Position numbers and translations under genes: made by a program. From Bog-473 sp035534235 (GTDB taxonomy: Bacteria > Actinomycetota > Acidimicrobiia > Acidimicrobiales > RAAP-2), in NCBI GenBank assembly GCA_035534235.1, contig DATLSH010000052.1, forward strand, positions 1-21,680: a stretch of DNA of 21,680 nucleotides, given 5' to 3'. A model generated the notes under the pieces. It had not been told where the DNA came from, did no database searches, and saw nothing but the letters and a program-made list of their open reading frames with translations. How positions within the stretch are numbered: the stretch's first letter is position 1; each line of letters begins with the position of its first letter. This document shows positions 20,379 to 21,680 of the stretch, one piece after another.

Positions 20379-20997
20379 GCACGAACGCCCCGTCGTTGAC
20401 GAAGACGCCGTGGCGTGACAGCGCCGCCGGGCTGTCCCTGAGTGCCATGGCCTCGTACCCGCGCTGGCCCGACACGAACCACCATGGCTCCGCGAAACGA
20501 GCCGGCTCCGTGGTCCAGGCAGGAATGGCCAGGTGAGATTCGGTGCAGAGGTACTCCACGATCCCAGCCAGAGCAGCGTCAAAGCGGGAATTCCCGCACA
20601 GGGGTGCCTGTTCGGTGATGAGCGAGCGCTTTCCCGCCACGGACGACCCGCGGAAGTCGTCGACGAAATCGAGCAGGCGCCGCCAAGCGGCCTTCTCGCC
20701 TTCATCGCGAATGATCTTCGTCATCTGCCTGCTCACTTTGCTGACGGGTACGGCACCGCGCCTCACCATCGGCATGACTGTCATCACGAGGTCGTGACCG
20801 CTGGATTCGATCAGCCGGGAAAGCGTCTGGAGTCGCGGGACGAGCCGTCCCGCCTCGTAACTGGCCAACGTCGGCTGCGAGGTGCCGGAGCGACGGGCCA
20901 GTTCGGCTCTGGGAGGCAGTCTGAGCTGGGTGATAGGATAAGTAGAACAGGTTCTATATTCTGCCCAGCAAGGGCAGCCGGCTTTGAGCCGGGACAC
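20371..20997 (-). CDS. XRE-type HTH protein, probable antitoxin, 5' end uncertain or damaged
   Basis: The frame contains an XRE HTH, RAELARRSGTSQPTLASYEAGRLVPRLQTLSRLIESSGHDLVM. A C-terminal domain follows (about 90 residues, TEPARFAEPWWFVSGQRGYEAMALRDSPAALSRHGVFVNDGAFVRV) that is typical of HTH partners of DUF6036-type NTases. The first HTH helix is poor (TYPITQLRLPP where a LREARLRAGL-like helix is expected). The only in-frame start before it is GTG 20997 (208 residues), and a start there would put the KstR-like operator inside the gene. No ATG, GTG or TTG occurs between the operator and the recognition helix. The gene may use a non-standard start or have lost its N-terminus. Confidence 0.6.
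   Translation of the reverse strand: MSRLKAGCPCWAEYRTCSTYPITQLRLPPRAELARRSGTSQPTLASYEAGRLVPRLQTLSRLIESSGHDLVMTVMPMVRRGAVPVSKVSRQMTKIIRDEGEKAAWRRLLDFVDDFRGSSVAGKRSLITEQAPLCGNSRFDAALAGIVEYLCTESHLAIPAWTTEPARFAEPWWFVSGQRGYEAMALRDSPAALSRHGVFVNDGAFVRV
20943..20956. promoter_or_regulatory. KstR-like operator
   Basis: TAGAACAGGTTCTA is a perfect palindrome around an AG centre and fits TnnAACnnGTTnnA, the consensus of the mycobacterial cholesterol regulator KstR. It lies 63 nt upstream of the thiolase ATG and overlaps a possible -10 (TATATT, 20955-20960), a good position for repression. The downstream gene is like fadA5, a KstR-regulated gene in Mycobacterium tuberculosis. Confidence 0.7.
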
Positions 20998-21018
20998 GCA
21001 GCAGAAAGGACGTCTGCC

Positions 21019-21680
21019 ATGGCGCAGCCCGTAATCGTCGAAGCAGTGCGCACCCCCATCGGGAAGCGCAACGGGTGGCTCTCGGGCCTGCGGGCACCCG
21101 ATCTCCTCGGGGCGGCCCAGATGGAAGTGGTCAAGCGGGCCGGTATCGACCCGAACACCATTGAGCAGGTTGTGGGCGGCTGCGTGACCCAGGCTGGGGA
21201 ACAGGGGTTCAACGTGACCCGCACCTCCTGGTTGCTGCAGGGTCTGCCCTTTGAGGTGGCGGCCACCACCGTCGACTGCCAGTGCGGCTCCTCCCAGCAG
21301 GCGAACCACTTCGTCAACAACCTGGTGGCGGCCGGCGCCATCGACGCCGGCATCGCCTGCGGGGTCGAGGCCATGAGCCGGGTTCCCCTGGGGGCCAACG
21401 CGGCGGCCGGGGTGGGCCGGGCCATTCCCGAGGACCTGCCCTACGACATGCCGGACCAGTTCACGGCGGCGGAACGGATCGCCGAGAAGTACGGCATCAC
21501 CCGTGCCGACGTGGACTGGCTGGGGCTGGAGTCCCAGAAGAAGGCGGCGGTAGCCGTGGCGGAGGATCGCTTCGCCCGGGAGATCGTCTCCGTGGAGGCA
21601 CCCATCGTCGGAGCGGAAGGCCCCCGCGGAGAGCACTCGGGTGAGAAGGTGGTGGTCAGCAAGGACCAGGGACCCCGGGA
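21019..21680 (+). CDS. fadA5: FadA5-like steroid thiolase (acetyl-CoA acyltransferase), N-terminal part, runs off the window
   Basis: 220 residues are visible. They begin PVIVEAVRTPIGKRNGWLSGL and continue with VVGGCVTQAGEQG, TTVDCQCGSSQQANHF, AGAIDAGIACGVEAMSRVPLGAN and ITRADVDWLGLESQKKA. This wording is very close to mycobacterial FadA5, which cleaves acetyl-CoA from the cholesterol side chain. The probable nucleophile is Cys89 in QCGSSQQ, equivalent to Cys93 of FadA5 after its 4-residue insertion. The catalytic His and second Cys lie beyond the window. GAAAGGA at 21003-21009 is a suitable ribosome binding site. Probably repressed through the palindrome at 20943-20956. A related non-steroid thiolase remains possible. 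Confidence 0.88.
   Translation, partial: MAQPVIVEAVRTPIGKRNGWLSGLRAPDLLGAAQMEVVKRAGIDPNTIEQVVGGCVTQAGEQGFNVTRTSWLLQGLPFEVAATTVDCQCGSSQQANHFVNNLVAAGAIDAGIACGVEAMSRVPLGANAAAGVGRAIPEDLPYDMPDQFTAAERIAEKYGITRADVDWLGLESQKKAAVAVAEDRFAREIVSVEAPIVGAEGPRGEHSGEKVVVSKDQGPR

Overview
This window looks like chromosomal DNA from a high-GC Gram-positive-type bacterium, most likely an actinobacterium. Acidimicrobiia is my best guess, from overall protein similarity rather than a marker gene. Supporting signs are the very high GC content, frequent GTG starts, starts placed directly behind -10 boxes, an actinobacterial-type SerC, a TIGR03086-type (mycothiol-family) protein and a FadA5-like steroid thiolase. I see no rRNA, tRNA, CRISPR array, insertion sequence or phage gene.

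Positions 1-3309 hold serine and amino-group metabolism: the N-terminal part of serC (minus strand), a class I aminotransferase whose start codon interlocks with that of serC, and serA. Positions 3316-5862 hold a small membrane protein gene and then leuA, preceded by a compact leucine attenuator: promoter, 10-residue leader peptide with three Leu codons, hairpin and terminator. A GNAT acetyltransferase overlaps the leuA stop. Positions 5853-7777 hold a second, two-domain GNAT protein, a decayed alpha/beta hydrolase, and a small secreted protein with its own promoter and a strong terminator.

Positions 7931-10424 are a tightly overlapping minus-strand operon greA-leuC-leuD. Divergent from it, 10526-14403 is leuB-ilvE-cimA behind a second attenuator whose 12-residue leader peptide contains Leu-Val-Gly-Ile-Ile. 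The loci share one biosynthetic scheme. LeuA and CimA make isopropylmalate and citramalate, LeuCD and LeuB process both chains, and IlvE does the final transamination. The first leader reads only leucine, for leuA. The second reads Leu, Val and Ile, matching leuB, ilvE and cimA. The two leaders share the same layout and even a CACATC hairpin loop, and both leader peptides start only about 10 nt behind a -10 box. This is the most interesting system in the window.

Positions 14422-18894 hold a CocE-type hydrolase, a Phd/VapC-type toxin-antitoxin pair, a conserved hypothetical protein, a second alpha/beta hydrolase remnant and an acyl-CoA dehydrogenase. Positions 18904-20997 (minus strand) hold a TIGR03086 protein, a small dimeric-barrel-like protein, and an HTH protein/nucleotidyltransferase pair resembling a toxin-antitoxin module. 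The window ends inside a FadA5-like thiolase gene. Its promoter carries a 14-bp palindrome that fits the KstR cholesterol-regulon consensus, which suggests steroid side-chain degradation.
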